Positions 11,646 to 25,025 of a stretch of DNA of 64,000 nt are shown here, one piece after another. Source of the DNA: Camillea tinctor (Eukaryota; Ascomycota; Sordariomycetes; Xylariales; Xylariaceae); NCBI GenBank assembly GCA_022578605.1, contig MU394081.1:310850-374849 (forward strand), written 5' to 3'. Each line of letters opens with the position of its first letter. Within the stretch, counting starts at the first letter, position 1. The notes under the pieces are model-generated. The model was not told where the DNA came from and ran no database searches. It saw only the letters and a list, made by a program, of their open reading frames with translations. A program made the translations under genes and the position numbers.

Positions 11646-14600
11646 TCAGTCATAGTCCATAGTGGCCGTAGTAGAGTCGCTCCACATACCAGATCCGTCT
11701 TCTTCAATTTCGTCGACCGTAAGCCTTTCCATTGGCTCTAGCACAGCTAGGAGCGTGTTAGCAAAATAACATCAGCCACCAGCCATCAGCTGTCGGTTGG
11801 AGATAACGTACTTTGACAGAGCTCCCTGTATTGGCTGTCAAGGGCATCGTTCATATCTTCATCCATCTTGAAGTACGGATCACATTGCTTGATGACTCGG
11901 TCCAACGGGAGCACATTATCCTTAGCAGCTTGAATAACACGGGTGACGTACGTGTCTCTAAGGTATAGTAGACAGCGAATAGCGAGAAGCCTGGCTGCAG
12001 AGTTCATTTCTCGTGATATCGCCAATCCTCCATGGTTGTCACCAAACACTGGCGATGGTCCATATCTGAAAAGTTTCTCCTGCAAGAATTTCTCCACATC
12101 GGAACTCACTGTGCGGTCAATACCTCCCAACAGTGCAGGGGCCCAGGTTGGTAGGTTACGAAGGCCTTGGATTCGGATAGCCTCATCGCTTTCTTCAGTG
12201 GAGCGCGATCCTTCGTACACATCCCTCTCAAATTCAAAGAATGCCCGCCCCTCTGCATTCTGCAAGTTTCTACACTGAGAGCTGACATGGTGGAGGAGCT
12301 GATGTATGTTCTCCGCGCTAGTGCTATTCTCGCAATACATTACAGCGACGCGAAGATAAGGCGCTACCGTTTGCGCGACTAATTGTCCCGTAATTCCGGT
12401 CCGAAGCGTTGCGAGAATAGTATCATCCAGAAGTGGGTTTAGTCCCATCAATCGACTGATTATAGAATCCGTTGCTGCTGGGTTCTGATTCAACTGGATT
12501 AACTTGTCCGCAAAGACGTTTGCTTGAGTTCTTCCCCACTCCTTATGTAGGATATTGATCTCGTTAGCCGTATAGGGGACCAGATCTTGTCGTTGGGCCA
12601 TGGCAAACCGACCATGAGCATGTTCTAGGCTAAAGTTCAGATCATCTTTGTACATGACATCCATTAGTACGTCGATTAACGTGATGACATTTTCGTAGTT
12701 TGGTGGCCTTGTAGCCATCCTCCTCGATACAGTCGTGAGTAGTCGGGCGTATTGAGGGGAAAGCTCGAGTGCCGGGTCTGCTGCGATGATCATGAGCGTT
12801 TTAAATAAAAAGTCCTTGTCAAGGAGCATCGCTGCTTCCAAGCGACCTAGTCGGGCGAAATCGACTATTGTTCCGAAGTATTCAGGCCAGGAGATGAGGC
12901 GATTGTGGAATGTGTCCCATAGATATAGTAGAATGTCCGCTGTCATCTCCATCACGCTACCATTGGATCCTCCAGAACTAGAATTGGAGTTCCCATCGTC
13001 CTCGCTGTCCCCAATCCCATATTGATCCGGATAGGCGGCCTTGATATTTTTGAGGACAAATATGAAAGTTTGACCAACATCATGACGAACCGCTGGGTCA
13101 GTGTTTCGCTGTAATAGCATCCTGAACGCCTCCTTATGATTGCTAAAGTGGTCGAAAAACGCGTAGCAGCAAAGAGGACATCGTTGGCATACTCTGGAAA
13201 TGAGGTTCTTGAGCAAATCGAAGTCTGGAAGGTCCTTAGCTCGCGATGCAACCTGATCCAGGTGTCCAAGTGCCACCCTCATAGCAAGATTCTCCTTTTT
13301 GTGATCTTTAGAGCATCTAGTTCCCCATGTGCCTGCGAGTATTCTTTGCACAAAAGGTATGTGTGTTGGATCATACAGGCAATGGCGCTGAACAATACCC
13401 CAATTGTCTTCTTTGACCTTAATCTCGAGTTCCGGGGCAAGATCAGATCGGGGAGGGCCAACCATACCCGAAGCTCTTAGAAGATCCTGCTCTCGGTGCA
13501 AGGAGGAAGACCTCTGGTAGAAGAGCATGTATGCACTATAGACCTTCTCATAGGTTCCACTAGAATCGAACTGCGGGCGATAATCTGGGCCGCCAAAACA
13601 CGCGCTGTCCATCTGCGAAGGGTCCCATGCTGTGACGATTTCGTCGTTGAATTCAACCCACGAAGGAGTAGAGTGGGTGCTCGGGCGTTCTCGAATAAAC
13701 GAATAGTAGTGACCTGATTCAGCTGTTCCAGAATGAACCAGGACACCTACAAGCTCGAAAATATCTGGCTCAGTGTTTCGGGAAGGGTCACTCAAGTGCT
13801 CGATAGTATATGGCTGCATGTTGATCTCGGTTGGGAAGCGAAAGAAGTCGTTGATTTTGCTACGCGTTAAAGTGCGCAGATTGAAATCAAATCGCTTGAG
13901 GTGAAAGATAAGATTATCTGGCATATCTTTAAGGCATGCCCTACATATATGTTAGCACTATGAACACATGCTGGCTGTCTTTATGCCTGTTCGCGGGCCA
14001 CTTACCTCTTGACAGCATCAACATGGCGATCACAGGTCGAACATTTGTATTTGTTATCTAGATCAACGTTAGCTTCTAAGAGAAATGTAGCAAACGAAAT
14101 GTCTAGAACATACCTCCTTCCATGATTTCGCCATCTACATATGCCTGTAGACTTTCCTCTAGGCTCGTTTTGCCTTTGATGTCACATTGGATAGCCGAGA
14201 ACGGTTCGATACGCTCCGAGATATGCTCGCATTCTTTGGACTTCACTTGTTGAACTAGTTGTCCACCATAGATTGACCTAAGCGCTTTCTTGTCAGACTC
14301 GGAAGGTAGCTGCGACTCCCATCGGTCGAAAAGAAGGCTATAGAACTCGTCCACATCCATCTGGTTGTGAATATCAATTGGCAATTCCTCATACGTCGTG
14401 ATCTGATCCACACAGTTCTGGGGGTCTATGAAGCGGCGTCTACTATCCTGCAGAGCGGCAAAGAGGGTCTGGGTCTCCCGGAGTAGTTGATGATTGATCG
14501 TGTCTGGGACTTGGAGGTTCAAGATGAAGCGACGAAACCCAACATTCATGAATAGTTGGGTAAAAAGTGAATTCAGATAACATGTGTTAGAAAGATTTTT

Positions 14601-17600
14601 CAACCCGGCATACCCGCAAGGTGATCGTATGGCATTGGCCCTATCGAACGATTGTGGAAGATCATACTTGTAAGCATCTATACCATCTACTTTATGGTAG
14701 ACTGTCAGTCCATCCAGATCCTGGAGGAGTGCGATTGACTGTGATGCGTCGTCCTTGAGGAGGAGGAGGATTACTTCGTAGAGTAGGCTCCGAGAGTTCG
14801 GGTGGAGAACGACACGTGGAACCAAGGGGCCGTCTTTATCTTCAGGGGGGAAAAGATGCTGCGAAAACAAGTTGCGCGCAAAACCTGGTGGAAACTTAAC
14901 CTCCCCCTTCTTCGTTGATAGGTGCTTGATGCCGTGGAACAAAATTGTAATAAGCCCATGTGCCACAACATCAACTTGATCGGGGTGCGCGATGTCTTCT
15001 ATTGCCGTATGGTTTATGAGAAGTTGCCCACACGTCTCTAAACATGCAGCCAAGTCTAAAATGCTAGAACTGCCGTCTACTAATTTTCTAAGCAACTGGA
15101 AGGAAAGACTGAATACCTCTTCGCACTTTCTAGGTTTGCTGACGGCCTGAGGGAGCAGTTGAAAAATGATGGGCCAAAACACCTCAGCAAAGTCAATCGC
15201 TCGGACGCCTAGGGGTCCATTGTTGTAGAAGCTCCTGGTGCTAATGAGCTTGGCGACATTTTTTCTTATGTACGGGCGATCGTCGAGCAGGAGGCTTTGG
15301 ATCACTTGTCGACTCTGTACTTGGGTTTGGAAGACTATCCAAAACTCGTTGCTCTTCGCACAGGATTCTAGTAATGCTTCAAGGGAGCGGGAAACAAGGT
15401 CAACGCTTAACTGGCTTGTTTCGGCCGTTTTAGCACTCGTAAGTATCTCCAGAAGACGTTCATGTAGAGTCGGTGTTAGCAACTGTGCAATCGCAGCGAG
15501 ATTCATAGTCTCCTTTAGTAGTTGCACAAAATTCTCCACAAGTTGAAGGCTGAGCATGAGACGTATTCCTTCGCTAGAACATCTCGTAATGACATTTTGG
15601 TCGCAGATCGCAGATACAATCAACGACATTGCCTTGATCAAAGCATCCTCCTGGTCACCCACGGTCTTTTGGCGGGCCTCTGAGTCCTTCCCAGAAAGTT
15701 GCATAACGCTGCTCTTGAGTCTTCTAGTGCTCAGATATTCCCGTAGTGCGTGCAGGGCATACAGACACTTGAACGGTTGGCCCAAGGGGAATATGTCACG
15801 ATATGAAGTGTCTGAACTTTCAAATGCCGCTAGGATCGAATCATCAGCAGGAAGGGAAACCAAGAACTGGTAAATGTCTCGCGCCAGTCTTTCCTCCATA
15901 CTCAGGTATTCCCAGAGATCTTTGAAATGACTTAGGATTTCAATATCTAAGGGGGATGCGCCTGGTTTGATGCGCACAGGTGAAGAAGCGACATCCAATT
16001 CTTTTTTTACGAGAATCAACCCATTCTTGATCCCAAGCTCCTCCAGGGATTTGCAGATGCTAGTGTCAGTAGGCGTAAGAGGCTGCCCACGGTAGTAAAG
16101 TCGAAAGTTGTCGAAGCTGGTTGCGTCCCGTAGGGTAGCCAAGAGTGACGCTTCACTGTTCTTCAAGCCAATCTCCAAAGGTTTTACCTCGGTCTGCTTG
16201 TTTCCGTCAAACGATTGGTATTTAAGATCAGCCGGATCACCCGCGATAGCACTTGGAGTCTCTAGCATTAGAGACCGGAGATCCGGGGAAGCGAAATGCG
16301 ATCTGGTCTGCAACGTCCTCAAGAGTGTTATGAGAACTTTCAAGGACCTTGTAAACTGCAACTCTTGTTCTCGTTGCTGATCGTCAGTAGCAACGATAAC
16401 CATCGGTTCATCATCACCACTAGTCGTCCCATCATTGAACGACTTCAATTTTTGCGCAGCAGATTTTAGCTGACGCAGACAACGCTGAACTAGGTTAAAA
16501 TGGACTCTCCTTGCGCGTTGTAGGGGGTACGATAAGATAACCTTGCTGTCGACGTAAACGTCATTAACCAGTGTCACGATAGCGTTATCTTCGATCGTCT
16601 GGTTCGGGGCAGTCAGGATCATCTGCCAGAGGAGTTCGACACCAGCCGATTTGACGCTCTCTTCATCATCGAGAACGAGCCCATTCGTAACATCGTTAGC
16701 GGGAGGTACAAGAGCTTCCCGAACAAAAGTCAAGGATGCCGGACAGTAGCACTGCGGTGGGAGTTTTGGCAGATACTCTCGCATGCAAGCATTGAGGAAT
16801 GGATTTTCAAGGCCTGTACGTCTGAGACCGTGATACAAGTCATCCCACGCTGCTCTCCTATCCTCCTGACAAGCTGCGCCATCACCAACAAGAAGATCCC
16901 ATAGGCGTTGGCCTAGTTCTGAACCGATAGTAGATCCATGCTGCCAAATGATACCTGAAATAAGTTTTCGGCGAGCCTGGCTAAAATGGTTTGCATAAAC
17001 AGGGGCAAAACCAACAGCCTTAGCTGCCTTGATGGTGGATTCCAATTCTTCAATCAGCAGCCGAGTCAGATCATTTTCAGCAATCAGAGTCTGGAGCCCT
17101 ACTGCCGGGCTCATAAGAATGGCAAGAACCTGTAGACTGCCTGATGTAGTAGGGGTTTTGGCCTCAATATCCTGCAGGCAACTCATGGATATTGTCTGTC
17201 GGTCTTCTGGGTCCAACCCATTCGCTAAAAACTCTCTGAATTTCGTCAAAGCAAACTGGTGGATATCCGGGTATGCTATAGAGCCATTTGGGCCATAGAC
17301 CGAAGACTCCCGTAGTAATCGAACACAGACCTCAAACGACGCCCGGGGTAGGGTGTTATGCCGCATGAAGTTTTTCGTAACATTGTCGAAAAGATCTCGT
17401 ATGAAAGGCGTGAAAGAGTCTATCGACACACCCTGAAATTTGTCGAGGAAGTATGGTAGACAATCCTCATGTAGGAGAAGAATCACCTTGAGCATCATTC
17501 TGACCAAAGCCTCAGAAACGCGGGGATCTTGGGTAGAAGTCAATGTCTGCCACAGTAGTTCTGTGTGCGCAACAGTGTAAGTCTTAGTGACGGCTAAGAA

Positions 17601-19496
17601 GCCGACGATATTGAAGCTCGCCTGTGATATTTCCGGGTGGCATGTCGGGCCAAGGATGTAATCAACGATTCCCGTCCGCATGATATAGTGGGACAGGTAG
17701 CGAAGATAGTCGAGATGTAGATGGACATCTTCAGGGAGCTCTAGGTGGTCTTGATACTTCCTCCATTGCGCAACAAGGTCTTCACACATCTGATTGACAG
17801 CGGTGACCCGGAGCTGCATCTGACGTGACCTTACTAGACCACAGAACACTCCAAACCTCCATTCCAGCGATATTGCCTCGTACGTGAATTGATGGGATAC
17901 ATCTGGGTGCTCTTGGCGGTGTCCCTGAACGAGGTCTATAGCTTCAACGTGGGTACCTTGTGCACTATACCGTAGAATCTCAGTCAGACATCCTGTAATA
18001 GTCGACGCATGTTCTTGAGCAAGATTATTGATTGACTTCTCAACCACCACGGCAAGCAAGCTCGAGACAATATTAAAATATCGGTGGCCGAGCGCTAGAT
18101 TTGTTCTTGAGCGGTCAAGAATACCTTGTGGGAATCCTACACCAAATGCATTTTTCTGGTGACTGTCTCGCACAATGCTATTCATGATCATGCAACTAGT
18201 GGAGAGGTTCTCCATAGCCTTTTTGGGGAATCGAAGCAGAATACTCCGGTGGAGCTCAGCGAACTTGACTAGCTTCGCCACTGATGACCCCCCAGGACCC
18301 TTTTGAAATAGCTCGAGGGCTTCTAAGAGGTCCGAGTTGCCATCTGAACCATATCCATTGGGTAAATAGTTCTCTTCCCGGAGCATCATGTGGCCAAAGA
18401 ACCGCATAAAGGTTGGGGATACCAAGTCTAATTCAGACCCCTCTGTTGTCGCAACGATTTCTAGTGTGCGACAGTCAATGGCAAGGAGGAAGGCTGTCAA
18501 TCTCGCATAAAGACCGATTATGTTGACAAGAAGCTCCCGTGTCTCCCGACTTTTAACAAGATTGTGTCTAGTAGAGGTACATTAGCTATGGCAAGGGGTA
18601 TTAAAGGGGGTAAGTAAAATTACCGGAGAAAGATGAGGTAGAAGACCTCTGGAAGAGCCTGCCAGAAGAGGCGGTTTTCCCGATATACCTCGATAACCAT
18701 GGGGTACAATTCAGGTTCAGCACACGATACAAAACGTCCTAACCAACCCTGAAGAGAAAACAGGGCCTCGTCGGCGTTGAGTGGTTCTAAACATGTGGTT
18801 AACTATGTGCAATGAACAGAATTGGGAAGGCAACATACGTGATCGAAAGTAGTTCACGAGGCGATTAATGGTCTCATGGTATGGTTCACCCTCACTATGG
18901 TATGGGAAGTCGAGCATGGCAATACCAAGATGATGTGCCCTATCATCTTCCAGTAAGTCAATATGCGACTCAGTAGCAGCAATCTCCTCTAAGTCATCAT
19001 CAGCATCGTCCAGCGCGATAGCAGGTTCCTCTAGGCTACCAGGGGCAGACGGTGAGGACAGAACATTTGCGACCGGGCGTGTATGCGTTAAGTTCACTTC
19101 CGACTCTTCCACGCTGAGCCTAACATCGTCCGATCGTATTGGTGCAGGGGTTGGAGAGGCAGGCGATGTGGGAGTAGCTTGAAGGCTGTCGGCGTTGCGT
19201 AGGTTAATAGTAACCTTGCTTGAGACGGGTTCATTAGGAGGTTCCGATCGATCTGGAGTGCTCGGAGGCACCGGCTCTGGTGTATCGACCTTCATGTCGT
19301 TTGATTCAGCAACAGGCAATGTATCGTCCTGTGATCTCAACGTTTCGACGGATGTACTCCGAGAGGCAGAAAGTGATGTCCTACGACGTTTCCGAGCAGA
19401 GAGATCGCCGTCATCAAACGGATTGGGGCGGGTAGAGCTAGGCTCAGAGGAGACAGCACGTTCTCGCGACTCGGAAGATCTCGAATCTTGGTCCAT
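11646..19496 (-). CDS. Giant ubiquitin carboxyl-terminal hydrolase, USP34/USP9X type
   Basis: Cysteine protease that removes ubiquitin from proteins. Six exons: 19496-18839, 18786-18624, 18567-14114, 14057-14006, 13940-11812 and 11746-11646, giving 2518 aa, the usual giant size for this class. The start MDQDSRSSES is the first ATG of the frame. The first ~220 residues are disordered and acidic. A long helical-repeat region follows, with a ubiquitin-like segment near 1080-1130. The USP domain covers roughly 1590-1890. The Cys box NLSNTCYLNSLF places the catalytic Cys near 1601; GTAESGHYYSF places the catalytic His near 1852; EFND supplies the acidic residue. The finger has CEH and CSTC pairs. 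Introns 3 and 4 flank a 52-nt exon encoding NKYKCSTCDRHVDAV. The exon-4 acceptor has an in-frame alternative 18 nt upstream. The last exon encodes TVLEPMERLTVDEIEEDG and an acidic tail. Confidence 0.92.
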
Positions 19497-20251
19497 CTGG
19501 CTGGTACAAACGGAAGGCGGAAGAATCGTGGAGCTCCAAACAATCAAGCTTGAGGCGCTCGCGCGAGAGGGCCTGGCGGCTGACAGACTCCAGAATTAGC
19601 ATGTGGGTTAGAATAGGCGGGGTATTATAAGGACGTTAAAGAGGAAATTAAATAAGACAAAGCAGGAAAAGATGCATAGGAGTTGCCGAGAGTATAAGCG
19701 AGAAAGACATAGGCTTCTTCAGCTCAACATGACTCCGCCATCAATGAAAGTAGATATGAATTGCAGAAGGGCTGTGGTGTTAAACGGTGTGCTTTGGTGA
19801 TGGTTATGATTGGGGGGGAGGGGGGTGTAGACTTTGGAGAAGCTCTAGGTACCCAGTAATGTTTTTTGATAGGTGACTGGGGGTGGTTTCTTCCAGGTAA
19901 TCTATGCGTGCTAGGTATTTGGTGTGAAGCTAGTGGTGGGGGGAGGGGCGTGTGGAGAAGGCTTTTTTAGAAAGGCGGCCCTTGCAAGCAGCTCCCCCAA
20001 GCCTGTATGTACATTGATACTTGCGTACCGATTAACAGCTTTAGGTAGTGGGCAGGTCAGGACCGTTCTTAGCCCCCCCCTAAATAGGTAGTTGATGCTT
20101 TGGGAACTAGCCTTGCCGTTTTTTTGTTTTTGTTTTTTATGTGTACTTCTGTATTTATTTCTTGCACATTCTCGGTGAATTGAGGAATTGCAATGGGGGA
20201 GAGGGGAAGAAGAAGGAAAAGAAAGAAATTAGAAGAAGCAAAGATGGTGGG

Positions 20252-20283
20252 GTGCTGTGCTGTGCTGTGCTGTGCTATGCTGT
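20252..20283. repeat. TGTGC pentanucleotide microsatellite
   Basis: About six tandem copies of a five-base unit (GTGCT), the fifth interrupted by one A. Read directly from the sequence. It lies in a gene-free spacer. Confidence 0.8.
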
Positions 20284-22730
20284 AGCGAGGCGAACAATCA
20301 AATGATATGTATATATATAGGTAGAGACCTAATAAATCGGGAACATCGAACATCAAATGGTGAGTTTACATACCTTTGTTTGCCAAAATGAATCCGACTC
20401 CAGTTGTTGGTATCTTCCACTCATCCACAGACTGCTGCAGGGTCTATCTTGAAGCCAAGGTCCGGGCCGGCAGTGGTATGCTGGATACAAGGCGATTAAA
20501 ATGGATGCCAATGTTGGTGTTGTTGGTAAGTCCTATATGTATGATAGACAATCTCTCAGATAGACATGCAGTCGGCGATCTTGTCTCAAAAGAGGATTAA
20601 TTTCATATAGTCGAAGACAACAAAAAAAGTTGTTGAGAAGGGGAGGGAAAAAAAAAACAAGAAGAAGCTGGGAGTTGTTACCAAGGTGAATTTAATGGAC
20701 CCGGTGTCTGGTGTACGGTGTATGGTAACTGAAGAGGGCTTAGGTATGATGTATTGCGTTTCCAGTAACTTCAGGAACAAAGTGCACCAGCGCCAAGCAC
20801 CAAAAGCCTTGCGATGATAATAAACAATACAAGGAGACCTTGGGTCAAAATTCAGGAACAGTAATGATGTGATGTGGTGGGAGAGAAACTGGTGGTTTTT
20901 TTAGTGCAGAGTTCTTTGACACGGATGTGCAGGCAGAAAGACAGGCAGCAGATGGGATAAGAGGTAGGTAGTGAACAAGTGAATGGGAGGGAAGTGTCGA
21001 CAAAAGAATTATGTAATCTGCTGTGCGGCTGTTGCTATGTACATCTATGCAGCTCGACTTGACTTGGTCCCAAGGTTGCTACATTAAGATACATGTAGCA
21101 CATGCAAATATCCAGGTACCTACCTACATAGTAAGGTACCTCGTTTCAATTATTTAGGTCGTTGCCTACTTAGGTACATACCGTCCACCTGAGCCATGTA
21201 GGGCGGTTATACCTACATAGTATTTCATGCAGAAATACCAGAATACTTCATTCGACTCATATAAGCATATGAGGAGGGAGACGGTAAAGAGAGAAAGGGA
21301 AATATGCATCTCATGACGTAACTTAAGAACAAATCAGAGGAGGGGTTAGCAATTTATATGACATTTCATTTCCTTTATAAGCCAGAACAGCTACCTATAC
21401 TAGACAAGCTAGCAGCTATGTAGATTATGTACGTCTTTACTCTTTTGCATGTATATAAATCTAAGCTGTTGTGGGGCCAGAAAGAACCTTCCATGCCCCC
21501 CACAAGGTTTAAAAAAGAAGAGCTTGTAAATGAAGTACTTTCTAAATAGCTTCCACGTTTTACATTTTCCCCCTTCAAGTTTGAAGTATTATTTACTTTT
21601 TGAGTAAATAGAGAGATGATTTAGTATATAGCTAAAAAAAATCCACAAACTATCTCTCTGCCAAGGTACCATGTGCATTCTCTCTTTCTTTTTTTTTTTT
21701 TTTTGATCGATTTGCTATACCTTAATATTTTAGGTACCTAGGTTAGCATGTACCTACATACAACCTAATATTCGCAACTACGGGTGTATGTACCTGCAAC
21801 GTACTAGGAAAACCCTCTAAAGGACGCGTTAGGATGACGCGAATCGAGATGCCCCACCTCTCTATACTTCAGAGTGGTACTCTAGCTCCATGATCGTACA
21901 CAGATCTAGGCATTGATAAACTTTTCAAAAAATAAAAATAAAACTACCTAGGTACTTAAAGTTAGAAAACAATACCTAGAAATGTGTCATTAATGCAGCT
22001 CACTAACCCGAAGACTTCCCACCCGTGATAAATGCATCAATATTTGGGCGTACATATGTACTCGGATACATACCTAAGTACCTACATATAAGTATATTAG
22101 AAATTAGGAAAAGTTCCAACCTCTTACCCCTCTAAGTAGGTATATAGTAATTAATAGCAACCCAGGTTTGGAACCAAGCATCGGCGACGTCATACCCGTG
22201 ATCTCCAAAACGTCGTGGGGTTCCCATAACTAATACCTGCACTCACTAGGTCGGCAGGTAACCCGAGGTAATCATTTATATATGTGGTAAGTCTATGTAG
22301 TACTGCCCATAGCAGTGGCGATAAATACTTAGTACATACACTATATATTTATGTACCTTGTATTTCCACTTTTTTATCCCAGCCTACCCGCATTGGTGCT
22401 TTAGACTTAGTATGTACCTAACCAACACGACCTCTACCAGCTCTACCTACCTAGCATCCTATTACCGTCATACTAAGGTTAGTACCTACTATCCTAGCAG
22501 CCTAGGTATATTCTTCTTCTTTTTTTTCTTTTCTTTTTAATCTTTACTCTTTCACACATGTCGCGACAATGTCATTTATAAAAGCCAATAGAGAACAAAT
22601 CATTTGGACCTGCAAAGATATATCAAAAAGTGATTAACCACTCACTTTATCTAAATATCTATCTCCCTAATCAGCGTCGTGTAATAAGTGTCGTACCTAA
22701 TACTATCATTGCCCGCCCACTAGGCATGCC

Positions 22731-22738
22731 AAATTTTT
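22731..22738. promoter_or_regulatory. RRPE-like element upstream of POP3
   Basis: AAATTTTT lies about 170 bp before the POP3 ATG. It matches the core of the ribosomal RNA processing element known from yeast ribosome-biogenesis promoters. The word is AT-rich in an AT-rich spacer, so a chance match is quite possible. Confidence 0.3.
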
Positions 22739-22904
22739 ATCTCAAATGAGAGCCTCTACCTAAATTGTCACTCATATCGCCCCCCCTCCAACCCGATAAA
22801 TAATTTGATCATTTACTTTTGTTCCCCTTTCCTTTTGCGCATACCTCTGAGCTCGGGGTTATTACAACGACTTATTAAAAAAGGGGAGGTTGCTGATCCT
22901 TCAA

Positions 22905-23805
22905 ATGGATAAAAAGAAGAAACTTGTTTTCCAATTAGACACACCCTACTCTGCTGTATCATGGTACGTATGAGCTTTGCGGCAAAATCCAGATTGCTTA
23001 GTTGGAGCATATCGTTGACAAACTAATGCCCAGGCCTGAGATCGATCCTCGCGACCAGGAAACCATCCTAGAGCTTCTTTGCACGTCAGTATATTCAAAT
23101 CATACTATAAGAGCGGTAGACAGGGACTTGTCTCTTATACCAGACTTCCCACGTTATCCCTTTTACAGGATTGTGTTAACCTTGCAGTACAGGTATCTTG
23201 CGCCTCTGGGACATTACCGCTCGACGCAGACACAACCTTCCAAGGGGAAACGTGCAAAAAAACGGAAGCGAGCTAAGCCATCAGATCAGCCAACGGGGCT
23301 ACAGCCTCCTAGGCCAGAAATATCTTCATATGTAGATGTTGGTTTATCTACCATCACACGTTCCTTGCAAAATGCGGCGTCCCAGGGGCGTGATCTAAAA
23401 TCGAAGGTGGGGAACGATAAGGCGTCCGAGAAGGACCAGCTTATCCGCCCCTATTCTGTCATCTTCGTAGCTCGGTCTGGACAACCAAGTATTCTCAACA
23501 ACCACTTGCCTCAAATGGTAGCTGTGGCCACTAAGACACATCTATCTCGAACACCTATACGGTTAGTGGGGATGTCCAAGGCCTGTCAGGATCGTCTCTC
23601 GGAGTCTGTTGGGATCCCTCGCGTTTCGTATATTGGCCTCCGCGAAGATGCACCGAACTCTAGACCTTTGGTGGATTTTGTACGACAGCACGTTCCAGTC
23701 ATTGAAGCGACGTGGTTGGAGGAGGCAAGCCGTGCTGAGTATAGGGAGACCAACATTAACGTTATAGAGACCTTCGTAGGCAGTAAGAAGCAAAGGACTA
23801 AATAG
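22905..23805 (+). CDS. POP3: RNase P/MRP protein subunit POP3
   Basis: Protein subunit of the nuclear/nucleolar ribonucleoproteins RNase P (pre-tRNA 5' processing) and RNase MRP (pre-rRNA cleavage). Three exons: 22905-22963, 23034-23084 and 23193-23805, giving 240 aa. Exon 1 encodes MDKKKKLVFQLDTPYSAVSW, exon 2 PEIDPRDQETILELLC, exon 3 starts YLAPLGHYRS; together these give the conserved Pop3 amino terminus. A Lys/Arg-rich patch follows (GKRAKKRKRAKPSD, about 55-70), then PEISSYVDVGLSTITRSLQ. The C-terminal half has the hydrophobic fold ending IPRVSYIGLREDAP, consistent with the L7Ae-like fold expected for Pop3. Introns use GTACGT and GTCAGT donors. The second acceptor, TACAG before GTATCTT, is chosen because it alone keeps the frame and the LAPLGHYR motif. 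Confidence 0.9.
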
Positions 23806-25025
23806 TTATAGAATAAGACGGTATGGTTTCTAAGATATTAATATATTATCCGGGCTAGATATAGGGCCTTTTCCATCAGCACTAGTAACTTAGATGTTGT
23901 TTACATTGGCAGGGTGACAGGTTTTATGTTACGAGGTAGATATTCTGTGTTCCTAGCTCTCAGCAGGTAGCTTGAGATATACTAATAGTATGATATAGCA
24001 TCTATATATAAGTCCGCCGAATACATATATACTTCCTAGGGAGATAGGGAATGGCTGTATAAGTACAAGGGACAGATTACATTTGCCCCTGAGTGCTTCC
24101 GATCGATGTATCAGGTACTTCTGCAGGTATAGGGGTAGAAGAGGGTAAGAGCAGATGGGTGATTGCTGTAGAAACGAAGGAATCTTGGAAGGTACTTTGC
24201 GTATATGACTGTATGACGTTTCTATACCAGTACATGCATGAATGCAGGAAAGTACGAACCATGAATTTTGCGGTTTGTTTTTATTCACCTTTTTTTTTCT
24301 TCAGCTAATGGGGTTGTCCTAGTTCCTTCGCCTACCTGCATCATCTCTTTCTATCCTTCATACATTTATTTACCAACGCTTCGCCAACTCCCAACCCGTC
24401 AACCCGCCAATCCGCCAACCCATCAACGCCTTCCTTCTATCTAAGCATTCGTTTACCCAATAAGACATTCTAAACGGAATTCAATCTGGTATGAAAACAA
24501 AGGTACTCGTTTCTTACTGTAGGCAGAAGTATACTTGGGTCTCACTCCTTGACTACCGGTATGGCATCTCCCTCTCCTTGTCGTTCTAAGTTATTCCATT
24601 CAATACAATTCATCCAAACTTCATTATATTAACACCTCAATGTAAGCGAGACTTGGAAGTTTTGACCTAGCCACTTCAACGCCTTCGGTTGCCCGGTGTT
24701 CCAAGTGGTTCGAGACAACAAGCAGTCCTTCCCGTGGCGCGTTCTAACATAGACACGTCCCATTATTATCCAAGGACCTCGGAGAGAAGCAATATCCTTG
24801 ACCTGTGAGAGAGAACTTGGATCAACATTGCGCCTAGTAAGTGTTATCCTTTTTACTCGCCTACCTTGTCGTGCCAACCTTGTTTCTACCCCCCCCCCCC
24901 CCCCCCTTTTTATTCCATTTGTGTTTCTGATAGTGACTTAATCTGTCCAATCTAATGGTGTCCTAGATTTCATCCGCGTTGATCTTGTCAAGCATACGAT
25001 AGTCACGAGGATATAAGTCGCTGAG
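23806..25025. other. Spacer with possible 5'-UTR intron and poly-C tract
   Basis: Holds the POP3 3' flank and the promoter of the next gene. A donor-like GTAAGT near 24838 and an acceptor CCTAG near 24966 could bound a 5'-UTR intron of the downstream gene. That intron would contain the 18-base C run at 24889-24906. A minus-strand frame at 24629-24877 begins only with TTG and was not accepted. Confidence 0.45.
24889..24906. repeat. Homopolymer C run of 18
   Basis: Eighteen consecutive C followed by T residues, about 120 bp before the ATG at 25026. Read directly. Such a run is prone to slippage and to sequencing length error. Confidence 0.85.

Larger units (their letters stand above)
19497..22904. 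other. Gene-free 3.4 kb divergent spacer
   Basis: Separates the deubiquitinase and POP3, which are transcribed away from each other. No frame with coding character was accepted. It contains a G-rich stretch around 19815-19950, a TGTGC pentamer array at 20252-20283, poly-T near 21690, and many TACCTA/TAGGTA words (21113-21180, 21731, 22080). It is unusually long for two promoters alone. Confidence 0.55.

Noticed and set aside
24629..24877. 82-codon minus-strand frame with an internal CTCTCACAG acceptor-like string
   Set aside because: Starts with TTG, no upstream exon with ATG found, no family recognised; possible but unsupported.
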